DNA of 64,000 bases from Phycisphaerae bacterium RAS1. Lineage in GTDB: Bacteria > Planctomycetota > Phycisphaerae > UBA1845 > Fen-1342. The notes beneath the pieces are model-generated. The model saw nothing but the letters and a program-made list of their open reading frames with translations, was not told the DNA's origin and searched no databases. How positions within the stretch are numbered: the stretch's first letter is position 1; every line of letters starts with the position of its first letter. The stretch lies in NCBI GenBank assembly GCA_007859745.1, contig SMLU01000001.1, positions 1,488,001-1,552,000 on the forward strand. Reading direction: 5' to 3'. Shown here one piece after another: positions 8,209 through 17,136 of the stretch. Made by a program: the position numbers and the translations under genes.

Positions 8209-9747
8209 ATGGCTGCACCTCTGAACACCAACAGCCCGACGTCCGGCACTTCAACCGCCACGGGGCCGTCCGGCCTGTCTTCGTTTGACGCGCGCTTCTG
8301 GATCTGCAACACGATCGAGATGTGGGAGCGGCTGGCGTACTACACGCTGCGGCCGGTGGCGCCCATCTACATCATGCAGGCCACGGAGCCGGGCGGGCTG
8401 CATCTCACGGCGGCGCACAAGGGCTCTATCTATCTCTGGTGGGCCGTTTTCCAGTCGATTTTCCCGATCGTCACCGGCGGATTCGCGGATCGCTATGGCT
8501 ACAAGAACATGCTGGCCCTCTCGATTGTGCTGAACATCATCGGCTACGTCCTGATGGGGCTCTACCCGACGTACGAGGGGTTCTTCGCAGGTGTGCTGGT
8601 GATGGCGTTCGGGACGGCTTTCTTCAAGCCGTCGATCCAGGCGACGCTGTCAGCCAATCTCACAAAATCGAATTCATCGCTGGGATGGGGCGTGTTCTAC
8701 TGGGTGGTCAACGTCGGTTCGACCATCGGTCATTACATCTCGCCCGTGCTGCTGGGCAACCCGCACACCGCCCAGGGCTGGCAGACGCTGTTCTTCGCGT
8801 GCGCGGGCTTCACCGCGATGAACTTCATTCTGCTCTTTTTCGTGGTCGAGCCGCCTTCGGGGGCGTCGAAGACGGAAAGCCCGTTCGCATTGCTCGGCCG
8901 GACGCTCACCAATATCGTCGAACCCCGGCTGCTGGCGTGGATTCTGATCATGTCCTGCTTCTGGATGATGATGTACCAGTTGTGGGACACGCAGCCGAAC
9001 TTCATTGAAGACTGGGTGGACAGCTCGGCCATCGCGGCCTACCTGCCGCAGGACAGCCACTACGTCGAAGTCGGCGACCGCGGGCTGAAGCGCGTGCCGC
9101 AGCAGATTCTCATTTCGCTTAACGCGCTGATGATCGTGTTTCTGGTCGTTCCGGTCTCCGCCCTGGCGGGGCGCATGCGCACCCTCAGCGCGATGTTCTG
9201 GGGCATGCTGGGTGCGACGGCCGGCGTGCTGGTGGCGGGACTGACCGGCAACGGCTGGATTCTGCTGGCCGGCGTCATGCTCTTTTCTCTGGGCGAGATG
9301 CTCACCGGGCCCAAGAAGAGCGAGTACCTGTCGCTGATCGCCCCGGCCGGCAAGCGCGGCCTGTACCTGGGCTACGTCAACATCCCGACCGGCCTGGGCC
9401 AGGGAATCGGCAACAAGATCTCCGCCTACGTCTACGACAACTTCGGCGAGAAGGCGCGCCTGGCCCAAAAATACCTGCTCGAGCACACGCCTCTGGGCGA
9501 AGGGAAGAACTGGGACGGCGATGTCGGCAAACTGGACGCCACACTAGGTGTTTCGCGGACCGAGGCCTTCGCCAAGCTCCAGGAAGTGCTCGGCAAGAAC
9601 GGCGTCGAAGTCACCCAGCTTCTCTGGGACACCTACGACCCGCATCTGCACGTCTGGCTGCCCTTCGCCGCGATCGGCGTCGTCGCGGCGGTCGCCTTGT
9701 ACATCTACGGGAAAATGGCGCAGCGCTGGGCGGATATGAACGCCTGA
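8209..9747 (+). CDS. Proton-dependent oligopeptide (POT/PTR2) type MFS transporter
   Basis: The 512-residue product is a polytopic membrane protein with many hydrophobic segments spread over its length. The N-terminal EMWERLAYY (residues 37-45) fits the ExxER-F/L-x-YY signature of the proton-coupled peptide transporter family on helix 1, and GGFADRYGYKNM fits the MFS loop 2-3 motif. Such proteins import di- and tripeptides with protons, though planctomycete members are diverse and the substrate is not proven. A long extramembrane stretch around residues 440-480 carries the only strongly polar region. Its start lies 60 bases after a family J hairpin; a stem-loop 94 bases past the stop could terminate transcripts from both sides. 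Confidence 0.85.
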   Translation: MAAPLNTNSPTSGTSTATGPSGLSSFDARFWICNTIEMWERLAYYTLRPVAPIYIMQATEPGGLHLTAAHKGSIYLWWAVFQSIFPIVTGGFADRYGYKNMLALSIVLNIIGYVLMGLYPTYEGFFAGVLVMAFGTAFFKPSIQATLSANLTKSNSSLGWGVFYWVVNVGSTIGHYISPVLLGNPHTAQGWQTLFFACAGFTAMNFILLFFVVEPPSGASKTESPFALLGRTLTNIVEPRLLAWILIMSCFWMMMYQLWDTQPNFIEDWVDSSAIAAYLPQDSHYVEVGDRGLKRVPQQILISLNALMIVFLVVPVSALAGRMRTLSAMFWGMLGATAGVLVAGLTGNGWILLAGVMLFSLGEMLTGPKKSEYLSLIAPAGKRGLYLGYVNIPTGLGQGIGNKISAYVYDNFGEKARLAQKYLLEHTPLGEGKNWDGDVGKLDATLGVSRTEAFAKLQEVLGKNGVEVTQLLWDTYDPHLHVWLPFAAIGVVAAVALYIYGKMAQRWADMNA

Positions 9748-9770
9748 ATAACCCAGAGCCACTTCTTCAT

Positions 9771-9832
9771 CCGAGCCGCGCGCGTCAGCAAGCGGTTCTT
9801 AAGCTCCCGCTTCCTCACGGTCGCGGCTCGGA
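9771..9832. repeat. Family B paired repeat, copy 1
   Basis: CCGAGCCGCG...GTCAGCAAGCGGTTCTT faces CTCCCGCTTCCTCACGG...CGCGGCTCGG. The same sequences recur near 36.9 and 58.0 kb (complete) and near 51.1 and 53.6 kb (halves). Confidence 0.8.
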
Positions 9833-9836
9833 ACGC

Positions 9837-9879
9837 AAAAGACACACCGTCGGGAGCCGGTGGCTTCCGACGGCGTGTC
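9837..9879 (-). terminator. Intrinsic terminator of the TadG/VWA gene
   Basis: An 18-base stem (9841-9858 with 9862-9879, 16 of 18 positions perfect and one more a G-T pair) with a 3-base loop is followed on the minus strand by TTTT (9840-9837). It lies 32 bases past the stop of the minus-strand gene; the stem could also act on the convergent transporter transcript, which lacks a T-run. Confidence 0.75.
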
Positions 9880-9911
9880 TGATTGCCGCGCGATGCGGTC
9901 TTGTCTTCGCG

Positions 9912-11708
9912 TTATTCGATCAACGCGACCGGCCGGCGGCCGCCCAGCGTGCGGAAAATAAGCTGCAACTGATCGGCATATTCCTCGGGCGTGCCCTCGG
10001 CGTGGAAGTGCTGCCCGCCGGTCGTGGTGGCGATGGTCGCCATCAGGTCCACGTCCGCGTCGCCGCCGACGCTGACGGTATAGATCGTGATGTGGTTGTC
10101 GGCGCAGACTTGCGCCTCTTCGATGCACCAGTTGTTGATGGTGTCGCTGCCGCCGCTGACGAATCCGCCATTCTCGTCGATATTGGGTTTTCCGTCCGAC
10201 ATCAGCACCATGATTTTCCTGGCGGCGCTGCGGCCGCGCGACGAGAGCAGCTCGGCCCGGCCGGCGACAATGCCGCCGCCGATGTTGGTGGTGCTGTCGT
10301 AATGCCCGGCCTGTCGTCCATAGAGGCGGTCGGGAACATTCTGCAGCACGTCGGTCAGGTCGACTTCATGACGGGCAGTCGTGGCAAAGATCTCCAGGCC
10401 GATATGATCCATGCTCTCCAACCCGGCGATGACGTCCTTCATCGCCTGGACGGCGTCTTTAACCGCCTGCAGCGGCTGCTCGGGCGTCTGCCAGAGCACG
10501 TCGGTGCGGCTGTAAGCCGCCTGTTGCTCGAGCAGGAAGTTGGTGAACGTCTTCAGGCCGACGCGGTAGCGGACGCTGTTGTTCGTGTAGTACGCGGCGC
10601 TGGAGGTGCTGGCGGTGTAGTCGATGAAATTGGCCCAGGTCCAGGTGTGCCGCCAGGAGGGGTAGCTGGTCCAGACCATCTCGCTGTCTTCAACGTAGTT
10701 GTCGCCGTCGCCGCCGGAGGTGCCGCCGGGGCGGCCGCTGCGCCAGGACGCGAGCCCGACGATGACGGCGGCCCGGTTGCGCCAGTTGTTGGAATAGCCG
10801 TTGTCATACGAGGCCGCGTTCATCAGGCGGCTGATCTCGTCCGCCGTACATCCGCGACTTTGGAGCGAGGTTGTCGCCGCGGCGACGGTGCAGTTCGCCT
10901 TCTTGGGGATGTACCAGAGGCCCGCATCGGTGCTGGGCGTGTAGGATTCGGGGACGATCGGGCTGCCCCAAGTCGACATCACGCCGATGGTGGGGCCGCT
11001 GTCGCCGGCGTACTCGGTGTCGGCCTCGGCGCCGGGAACGTAGGGACGCGCGGGGGCCGGGCCGTTGAGGGCCGCCCAGCAATCGCGCAGGTTGATCTGC
11101 ATTCCGGGCCGCACTTCGCCGGTGTCGCCGGTGTACTGTTTGTAGTGCTGCAGCTCGCTGTCGTCGTTCATGGAGCCGGACAGATCGATCACCACGGAGA
11201 TGTCGCGCGGAATCAGGACGGCGGTCGCGCGGGCCCACATGTCCTTCTGTGACACGCCGAAGATGTTGCCGAACATCATGGGCAGCGGGCCGCCCTCCGA
11301 GCCTTCCGTCCGGCGCATGCGGATGCGGACGGCGTTGAAGTTCTCCGACGAAGGACTGAAGCCGAAGCGGTTGGTCCCGGCGTCATAGGTGGCCTGGCCA
11401 AACTCGACGTCGCTGTTCATGTCGAGGCCGGTGTAGTGGCCGGCCACGCGGTTCATGCGGGCGAACTCGTCCGCCACCGTGCGGGCCAGCTCAGTCGGCG
11501 AATTGACGCCGTCGCCGGCCAGGCGCGCCGCGGCGGCGAGCGCGGCGGAGTCGACCGCCGCCTGCATCTCGGCCTTGGCCGTGTAGAGGGTGCCGACGTC
11601 GACCGCCAGCGCGCCCATGCCGAAGATCACGGTCGACATGACCGCCACTTGAACCACGACTCCGCCGCGCCGCGTCCGGCGTCGGGCGGCCATGCGATAG
11701 CGCTTCAT
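9912..11708 (-). CDS. TadG-like pilus-assembly protein with von Willebrand A domain
   Basis: The 598-residue product begins with a basic stretch and one membrane segment (about residues 15-38), then the TadE/G-like region LYTAKAEMQAAVDSAALAAA (41-60) typical of Flp-pilus-associated proteins. A VWA domain follows, starting at VIDLSGSM (173-180) with an intact DxSxS metal site and a later VLMSDGKPNID segment. TadG-type proteins are membrane-anchored and face outward; they are thought to help anchor the Tad pilus. The gene lies downstream of cpaB-cpaC on the same strand but is separated by a terminator, so it is likely transcribed on its own. ATG at 11708 is chosen because it opens onto the positive-inside membrane anchor. 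Confidence 0.85.
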   Translation of the reverse strand: MKRYRMAARRRTRRGGVVVQVAVMSTVIFGMGALAVDVGTLYTAKAEMQAAVDSAALAAAARLAGDGVNSPTELARTVADEFARMNRVAGHYTGLDMNSDVEFGQATYDAGTNRFGFSPSSENFNAVRIRMRRTEGSEGGPLPMMFGNIFGVSQKDMWARATAVLIPRDISVVIDLSGSMNDDSELQHYKQYTGDTGEVRPGMQINLRDCWAALNGPAPARPYVPGAEADTEYAGDSGPTIGVMSTWGSPIVPESYTPSTDAGLWYIPKKANCTVAAATTSLQSRGCTADEISRLMNAASYDNGYSNNWRNRAAVIVGLASWRSGRPGGTSGGDGDNYVEDSEMVWTSYPSWRHTWTWANFIDYTASTSSAAYYTNNSVRYRVGLKTFTNFLLEQQAAYSRTDVLWQTPEQPLQAVKDAVQAMKDVIAGLESMDHIGLEIFATTARHEVDLTDVLQNVPDRLYGRQAGHYDSTTNIGGGIVAGRAELLSSRGRSAARKIMVLMSDGKPNIDENGGFVSGGSDTINNWCIEEAQVCADNHITIYTVSVGGDADVDLMATIATTTGGQHFHAEGTPEEYADQLQLIFRTLGGRRPVALIE

Positions 11709-11877
11709 CTCACGCCTCCAGGTGTAACGGGCCGTTCGCCCTTCTCGCCCGTTCCGACGGGCCCGAGCCGCGGAGGCTGAGGATGCTCCGCTGGGTAGAA
11801 CATACGAAATGTTCGCCGGCGGTGACGGGATTTTTGCGCTTTTTGACGAGGAAAATAGCGGTGCGCTTCGGCGTCTC

Positions 11878-11925
11878 AAAAAAACTGGCACGCCGCCGAC
11901 GGCGACAGACCGAGCAGCGGCGTGC
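11878..11925 (-). terminator. Intrinsic terminator after cpaC
   Basis: A perfect 9-base stem, GCACGCCGC (11888-11896) with GCGGCGTGC (11917-11925), followed on the minus strand by CAG and T7 (11884-11878). It sits 31 bases past the cpaC stop and separates cpaBC from the TadG-like gene. Confidence 0.8.
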
Positions 11926-11956
11926 GCAGATGTCGGCGACGATGCGTTTCGTGGCC

Positions 11957-13507
11957 CTACAAACCTTCCTCACTTCCGGCCAATCCAACCGGTCCGCGCA
12001 GGCCGGCCGCCTGCCCCGCGGGGTTCGGACGCACCGGCCACGTGCCGGCCGGCCGCGTTCGCGGCGACGGCGGCTCATCCTTGTTCTCACCCTGAATCTG
12101 GCCAAGGCCGAAGAGCTCCCAGTCGTTGGGTACGATGTAGTCCGCGCCGGGAACGTAGGCCACCTGGTCCGGATTGAGCGGCTCGACCAGTTCCGGCGTC
12201 ACCAGCACGACCAGCTCGGACTCGTCTGACTGATACTCAACGGAGCTGAAGAGCGCGCCTAGAACGGGAATATCACCCAATGCCGGAACTTTGCGACTGA
12301 CCGCTCGCGAGCGCTCGCTCAGCAGGCCGCCGATCGCGAACGTCTGGCCGGCGCCGAGCTCGACGACGGTTTCGACGCGCCGCTGAGTCAGGCCGGGGAC
12401 GACGAAGCCCTGAAGCGTGACGGCCGTTGAGAAATCCGGCTCGCTCACCTCGGGGGCGACGCGCAGCCGAATCAGGTTTTCGCTCATGACCGCGGGGGTG
12501 AAGCGCAGCCGCACGCCGAACTCGCGGTACTCAATCGTGATCGACAAGTTCTGACCGCCCCGCGGGACGGGAATCGGGAACTCGCCGCCGGCCAGGAACG
12601 ATGCTTCCTGGCCGCTGATGGCGACCAGGTTCGGCTCGGCCAGCACGCGCAGCAGGGAGTTCTCGCGCAGCGCCCGAATGAAGAGCTGCATCTGCATGCG
12701 CGGGAAGCCGAGGCTGAGCGTGGGGTTGGGTGTGAGCGGCAGGCCGTTCTGGTCCGTGACGAATGGAATGTCGTTGAGGAAGTTGGCGCTGCCGGCGGCG
12801 CCGATGTTCACCGGGTTGATGCCGTCGAGCTGGTTTACGCCGAAGACGTCTCGCAGGTTGCTGCCTCCCATCCAACCGTTGAAGCCGAGCTGGCGCGTGG
12901 CGCTGCGGTTCACTTCGGCGACGGTGCAGCGCAGCAGCACCTGCTGCACGCCGGCGACGCGCATGTGATTGATGATCTGCTGCGAGTAGATGCCGGCGAT
13001 TTCCATGATCTTCTGGGCCGATTCGGCGTCGGGCACGTTGCCCGTGAGGACGACGCGGTCGAGAACGGCGGCGGCGCTGACGCGGGCGCGCGGCACGGCC
13101 TGTCGCAGGCTGGCCTGCAAGCGCTCGAGATCGAGATCAACGGCGATGTCGAAGATGCGCTGGTCGTCGCCGTCCAGCCAGGCGATGAGCTGGGTGGTGC
13201 CGAAAGACTTGCCGCTGACCAGCACCTGCTTGGGTGAAGTAGCGGAAACGGTGGCGATTTCAGCGTTGGCGACACGCACTTCCTTGAGCGGGGCGCTGAA
13301 CTCGACCAGCACACCCTTGTTCACCGGCACGTTGATCAGCCGGCCGCTGCGCGGAATCTCGGTCACCTTGATTTCGAGCGCCGGTCTTTCGGCCGCCTGG
13401 CCCAGCGTCCGCGGGGAAAGCAGGGCGCCGAGGGCGGCGGCGGCGACCAGCAGCGTCGTCCGCAGGTTGCTGGGCGCGGCAGAAGCGGTCGTGTCCTTGT
13501 TACTCAT
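11957..13507 (-). CDS. cpaC: Flp/Tad pilus secretin (CpaC/RcpA family)
   Basis: The 516-residue product is the outer-membrane secretin of a Flp/Tad-type pilus or type II secretion-like machine. After an N-terminal hydrophobic leader (about residues 15-37) comes the VPVNKGVLVEFSAPLKEVRV domain seen at the start of CpaC, a BON-like segment (LTGNVPDAESAQKIMEIAG) and the secretin core. The core has FLAGGEFPIPVPRG and a closing DIPVLGALFSS segment. The tail is Pro/Arg-rich. Its ATG overlaps the cpaB stop by four bases (ATGA), so the two are translationally coupled. A good terminator follows. Confidence 0.9.
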   Translation of the reverse strand: MSNKDTTASAAPSNLRTTLLVAAAALGALLSPRTLGQAAERPALEIKVTEIPRSGRLINVPVNKGVLVEFSAPLKEVRVANAEIATVSATSPKQVLVSGKSFGTTQLIAWLDGDDQRIFDIAVDLDLERLQASLRQAVPRARVSAAAVLDRVVLTGNVPDAESAQKIMEIAGIYSQQIINHMRVAGVQQVLLRCTVAEVNRSATRQLGFNGWMGGSNLRDVFGVNQLDGINPVNIGAAGSANFLNDIPFVTDQNGLPLTPNPTLSLGFPRMQMQLFIRALRENSLLRVLAEPNLVAISGQEASFLAGGEFPIPVPRGGQNLSITIEYREFGVRLRFTPAVMSENLIRLRVAPEVSEPDFSTAVTLQGFVVPGLTQRRVETVVELGAGQTFAIGGLLSERSRAVSRKVPALGDIPVLGALFSSVEYQSDESELVVLVTPELVEPLNPDQVAYVPGADYIVPNDWELFGLGQIQGENKDEPPSPRTRPAGTWPVRPNPAGQAAGLRGPVGLAGSEEGL

Positions 13508-14619
13508 TCCGGAGACTCCTCAGTCGTCGGATTGGCGGGTTCTTCTTCTGCGGGCGGCGGCGGGGCCGGCGCGCCGGGGTACGTGCCGGGGGTGCTGTCG
13601 GGAGGCGGCATGGGTTGTATGCCGCCCTCGCCGATCTGTTGCCGCGAGTTCGGCCCGGCCCAGCGCAGGATCTCCTTCGCGGCGCCGTTCCACACGACCA
13701 CTTCCCACACGCTCGACGGCCCTTGCGAGCCGGCCGGCGGAGCGGCGCCAGGTTGCGTTCCCGCGGCGGCCGGCGCGAACAGGTTTTTCACCATCGCGCC
13801 CAGGAATCCTTTGCGCAGGTCGACCGGTTCACGCTTGCCGGCGGCGCGCGTGTCCTCGCCGTCCTCGTCCTCGTCCTCCTCGGCTCCCCCGCGGCGCCCC
13901 AGCACCTGCGATTCGCTGATGTTGGACGGCTTGGCCAGGTTGTTGGCGTCCTCGGCGTTGCGCATGCTCAGCTTGATCTTGCCGCGCTGTTCGGCCAAGT
14001 GCAGCGTCGGCACCTTGTCGGGCGGGACAAAGAGCGTGACGGCACGGGCCGCCTTCGGCGCCGACGATGACTTGCCGCTTTTTTCTTCGTCATTGGTCGA
14101 CATGGCGATCTGCGCGCCCACCGCGCCGACTTCGATGTTCTCGATCAGCGTGCGGGCCACCGTCTCCTGCCGGCCGTTACGGTTGACGTTGAAGTACCCG
14201 ACCACGTCGACGCGGCAGCCGGGCCAGAGGTGGTTGTCCACGCCGGAGCTTTCATCGATCTTGACCGCCACGCCGCGGAAGCCCGGCGGAACCAGCAGTC
14301 CCGGCGGCGTGCCCTCGGGTGAGAGCATGGCCTCGAGAATGGGAAGCCCCCCGGGCGCCGTGATTTTCGGCACGCGGCCGAGGGCTTTCTTCTTGTCGGT
14401 GATCGCGCCCGCGGGCACGGCGGTAGCCGGGAAAGCGATCGCCTTGAGCATGTTTTCATCGATCTGCTCGCCGCGCGGGATATCCGTCGCGGCGGCCCAG
14501 ATCTTCACCATGGCGGTCTGCCCGGCTTTGGCCTTTCCGATGGTGTCGAAGGTCATCTTCAGGGCGAAGCCGCCGACGCACAGGCCGGCGACAAGCGGAA
14601 TGATCGCTCGCTTGTTCAT
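13504..14619 (-). CDS. cpaB: Flp pilus assembly protein CpaB (RcpC)
   Basis: The 371-residue product has an N-terminal membrane segment (about residues 6-22) and the CpaB/RcpC signature: a SAF-like domain reading ATDIPRGEQIDENMLKAIAF followed by the PPGFRGVAVKIDESSGVDN segment and WPGCRVDVVGYF. CpaB proteins sit in the periplasm and are proposed to work with the CpaC secretin in pilus assembly. The C-terminal third is low-complexity Pro/Ala/Glu-rich. ATG at 14619 begins at the basic-then-hydrophobic anchor; the longer upstream frame lacks domain sense. It is the first gene of the cpaB-cpaC operon and diverges from the PilT-type ATPase gene. Confidence 0.9.
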   Translation of the reverse strand: MNKRAIIPLVAGLCVGGFALKMTFDTIGKAKAGQTAMVKIWAAATDIPRGEQIDENMLKAIAFPATAVPAGAITDKKKALGRVPKITAPGGLPILEAMLSPEGTPPGLLVPPGFRGVAVKIDESSGVDNHLWPGCRVDVVGYFNVNRNGRQETVARTLIENIEVGAVGAQIAMSTNDEEKSGKSSSAPKAARAVTLFVPPDKVPTLHLAEQRGKIKLSMRNAEDANNLAKPSNISESQVLGRRGGAEEDEDEDGEDTRAAGKREPVDLRKGFLGAMVKNLFAPAAAGTQPGAAPPAGSQGPSSVWEVVVWNGAAKEILRWAGPNSRQQIGEGGIQPMPPPDSTPGTYPGAPAPPPPAEEEPANPTTEESPE

Positions 14620-15068
14620 GAGCTGCTTTCCTCGAAAGTCGGCGCGGATGCCGCGCGCAGTGCAATCGAATGGACGACGCGTCCTCGCGCATCCAGCCGG
14701 CGCGGCGGCGCAGCGCCGTCCGTCGGCGCCCTCCATGGCCCTCTGGCAGGCGCGCCGGGCTCCGCCGGGCGCGGTCCGTTCGGGCGGCCGGCCGGCCGCG
14801 CGATCGGTGGGTGTCGCCGCCGGCCGATCCCGTCCGCCGGTGGGCGGGGACGGTTTTGCGGTCCTTGCGGCGTCTGTTATCGAATCGGTCGGGCGCGGGC
14901 CGGGGCTGAGCAGCCCGGCCGAATCCCGCGCTTCCTTGCGCTTATTTCAGTATGGCAAATGGTGCGCGATGCGGCCGGGCGAATATGGGCGGCGGATAAC
15001 ACCGCTGTTCGCTCCGCGGCGACGCGGATAGCATCTCCACTCAAGCTTCTCTGGGCAGGAGAGCAAGC
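14620..15068. other. Divergent intergenic region between cpaB and the PilT-type gene
   Basis: This 449-base, very GC-rich gap must hold the promoters for cpaB (leftward) and the ATPase gene (rightward). I found no convincing sigma-70 pair, no RNA gene and no member of the main repeat families in it. Short frames here lack recognisable domains. Confidence 0.5.
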
Positions 15069-16202
15069 GTGGATAAAAAGCGATCCATCGAAGAAAAGCT
15101 GTACGCCGTCAGCGAGGGAAAGAAGTACGGCGTGCGCGATCTGCTGGCGTCCTTCTTCCGGCATGGGGCGTCGCGCGTCACCGATCTTCACCTGAAAGTC
15201 GGGCTGGCGCCGACCTACCGCGTGGATGGCAAGCTGAAAGTGACCAGCGCGACGCCGCTCGATCCCGAAACGCTGATGCTGCTGCTCGAATGCGTGCTGG
15301 ACGAGGCCGAGTTGAAGACGTTCGAGGAGCGTCGCTCGGTGGACAGCTCGTTCGTCGTCGAAGGCATGCAGTTCCGCATCAACTGCTTTCACGACCGCAA
15401 GGGGCCGGCGCTGGCCTTGCGGGCGCTCGACTTGAAGACGCCCACGATCGAGGACATCGGCTTCCCCAACCGCGTCTGGGAGGATATCGTCAACCTGCAG
15501 CAGGGGCTCGTGCTCGTCACCGGCTCGACCGGCGCGGGAAAAAGCACCACCATCGCGGCCATGGTCAATCACATCGCGCAGACGCGTCCGCTGCACATCA
15601 TCACGCTCGAAGACCCAATCGAATACTTGTTCGAGAGCGAGACCGCCATGATCTCGCAGCGGGCGATCGGCCGCGACGTGCTCAGCTACGCCCGCGGACT
15701 GCGCGACTGCCTGCGCGAAGACCCGGATGTGATCTTCGTCGGCGAGATGACCGACCAGGAATCGGCCACTTGGACGCTCACCGCCGCGGAAACCGGGCAC
15801 CTGGTCTTCTCCGGCCTGCACACGCGCGACGCGGCCGGCACGGTGACGCGCCTGCTCGACATGTACCCGCCCACGCGGCACGAGGAAGTCGCCAACCAGC
15901 TTTCGCACGGGCTGCGCTACATCCTGGCGCAGAAACTCCTGCCGCGCTCCGACAAGCCGGGCCGCGTGGTGGCGATGGAAATCCTGAACAACACGTTCGC
16001 CGTGGCGAACCTGCTGCGGCAGATCAAGCCGGACCAGATTTACTCGCTGATGCAGACGCAGGTCGCGGACGTTCCGGGTCAGCGCATGCGGACGATCGAG
16101 CATTCGCTGGCGGAACTGGTGCGCAAAGGCATGTTGTCGCCGCACGAGGCGGAGCGCGCGGCCAACCACGCGGCGACGTTTGCGGATGCGATGATGATGT
16201 GA
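15069..16202 (+). CDS. PilT/PilU-type pilus retraction ATPase
   Basis: The 377-residue product belongs to the GspE/PilT secretion ATPase superfamily. It has Walker A TGSTGAGKST (residues 151-160), the Asp box LEDPIEYLFESE, a Walker B region DPDVIFVGEM and the His box TGHLVFSGLHT. The VTDLHLKVG N-terminal segment and overall length fit PilT/PilU rather than CpaF or PilB, so pilus retraction is the likely role. It is divergent from cpaB-cpaC; Tad systems normally use CpaF, which is absent here, so a functional link is only suggested by position. GTG at 15069, preceded by GGAGAGCAAGC, is taken as the start. A family E repeat follows the stop. Confidence 0.88.
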   Translation: MDKKRSIEEKLYAVSEGKKYGVRDLLASFFRHGASRVTDLHLKVGLAPTYRVDGKLKVTSATPLDPETLMLLLECVLDEAELKTFEERRSVDSSFVVEGMQFRINCFHDRKGPALALRALDLKTPTIEDIGFPNRVWEDIVNLQQGLVLVTGSTGAGKSTTIAAMVNHIAQTRPLHIITLEDPIEYLFESETAMISQRAIGRDVLSYARGLRDCLREDPDVIFVGEMTDQESATWTLTAAETGHLVFSGLHTRDAAGTVTRLLDMYPPTRHEEVANQLSHGLRYILAQKLLPRSDKPGRVVAMEILNNTFAVANLLRQIKPDQIYSLMQTQVADVPGQRMRTIEHSLAELVRKGMLSPHEAERAANHAATFADAMMM

Positions 16203-16214
16203 AGAAGTCGCATT

Positions 16215-16292
16215 GGGGGACCGGCCTCCGGCAGCCTCCGGCCGGTCTTTGCCTCCTCGACGAGAACGAGACCGGCCAGAGGCCGGTCCCCC
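16215..16292. repeat. Family E inverted repeat
   Basis: GGGGGACCGGCCTCCGGC at the left faces GGCCAGAGGCCGGTCCCCC at the right around a CTTTGCCTCCTCGACGAGAA spacer, with an additional internal CCGGC palindrome. It begins 12 bases after the PilT-type gene. Confidence 0.75.
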
Positions 16293-16392
16293 AGACGGAC
16301 GAACCACCCTCAGCCCAGTCTGCGTGACCGGCTTTCGCCCATGCGAGCGGTGTCCGTGGGTATAATCGTGAGGACCGCCAACGGAGCGACAA

Positions 16393-16629
16393 GTGAAGCA
16401 GCGCATCGCCATCGACCCCGCGATCTGCCACGGGCAGGCGTGCATCCGCGGCACGCGCATTCCAGTGCATCAGATCGTCCGCATGCTGGCCAGCGGCGAC
16501 ACGATCGATGATCTACTGGTGGATTACCCCACGCTGACGCGCGACGACATCCTTGCAGCGCTGGACTACGCCGCTTCGCTGGCGGAAGAGGAAGTCTCGC
16601 CGCTGGAGCCCAGCGGACAGGCGACGTGA
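16393..16629 (+). CDS. DUF433 antitoxin-like protein
   Basis: The 78-residue product has the DUF433 layout: IAIDPAICHGQACIRGTRIP, then VHQIVRMLASGDTIDDLLVDYP and LTRDDILAALDYAA. DUF433 proteins are winged-helix-like and are commonly the antitoxin partner of PIN-like DUF5615 proteins. The downstream gene is exactly such a partner and overlaps it by three to four bases, supporting a two-gene toxin-antitoxin-like module. ATG at 16381-like upstream codons are absent in this frame; the annotated start gives the full domain. Function is inferred from family and gene pairing. Confidence 0.88.
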   Translation: MKQRIAIDPAICHGQACIRGTRIPVHQIVRMLASGDTIDDLLVDYPTLTRDDILAALDYAASLAEEEVSPLEPSGQAT

Positions 16630-16988
16630 AGATCGTCGTCGACGAGAATATCCCAATCCATACGGCTGATGCGCTTCGGGCGCTGGGGCATGACGTACTC
16701 GATGTTCGCGGCACGCCCGACGCCGGCATCAGCGACCAGGAACTGTGGGGTCACGCGCAGCGCGCCGGGGCGCTGCGAATCACTACGGACAAGGGCTTCG
16801 CCCGCCGATGGCAGGAACCGCACCACGGCGTCGTGGTCGTTCGCCTGCGGCGACCCAACCGGGCCAGAATCCACGAGCGCGTACTGCGCGCGATGCGCGA
16901 GTTCGCGGAACAGCAGTGGCCGGGAACACTGGTTGTGATGCGCGACCGAGCGCAGAGCGTTCGGCGCTCGCGACGGCGCGGGGCGTAA
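16626..16988 (+). CDS. DUF5615 PIN-like putative toxin nuclease
   Basis: The 120-residue product starts with KIVVDENIPIHTADALRALGHDV, the classic first strand and helix of Mut7-C/DUF5615 PIN-like proteins, with acidic residues D6 and E7 and a later TTDKGFARRW segment holding another acidic position. Such proteins are predicted RNases paired with DUF433. The GTG start at 16626 overlaps the stop of the DUF433 gene (GTGA), so translation is coupled. The C-terminus is Arg-rich. No toxic activity is shown by the sequence itself. Confidence 0.85.
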   Translation: MKIVVDENIPIHTADALRALGHDVLDVRGTPDAGISDQELWGHAQRAGALRITTDKGFARRWQEPHHGVVVVRLRRPNRARIHERVLRAMREFAEQQWPGTLVVMRDRAQSVRRSRRRGA

Positions 16989-17101
16989 TCCAAACCCGGA
17001 ACGGCTGCTCCGCGCCGGCGGGTGACATGACGTGGCATGGGCAGGCTGTCGCGCCGGAACGCCTTGTCCTCACGGCGGCTCGGATGGGGAACGTCGGTCG
17101 A

Positions 17102-17136
17102 TCACCGCGCTCGCTTGCGCTTCGCGTTCTGACCGG
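17102..17136. repeat. Family G repeat forming the 3' end of top6B
   Basis: CGCTCGCTTGCGCTTCGCG followed by TTCTGACCGG is the same sequence as at 56413-56441 and, inverted, 56391-56417. Here it encodes the last nine residues of topoisomerase VI B. Confidence 0.8.
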
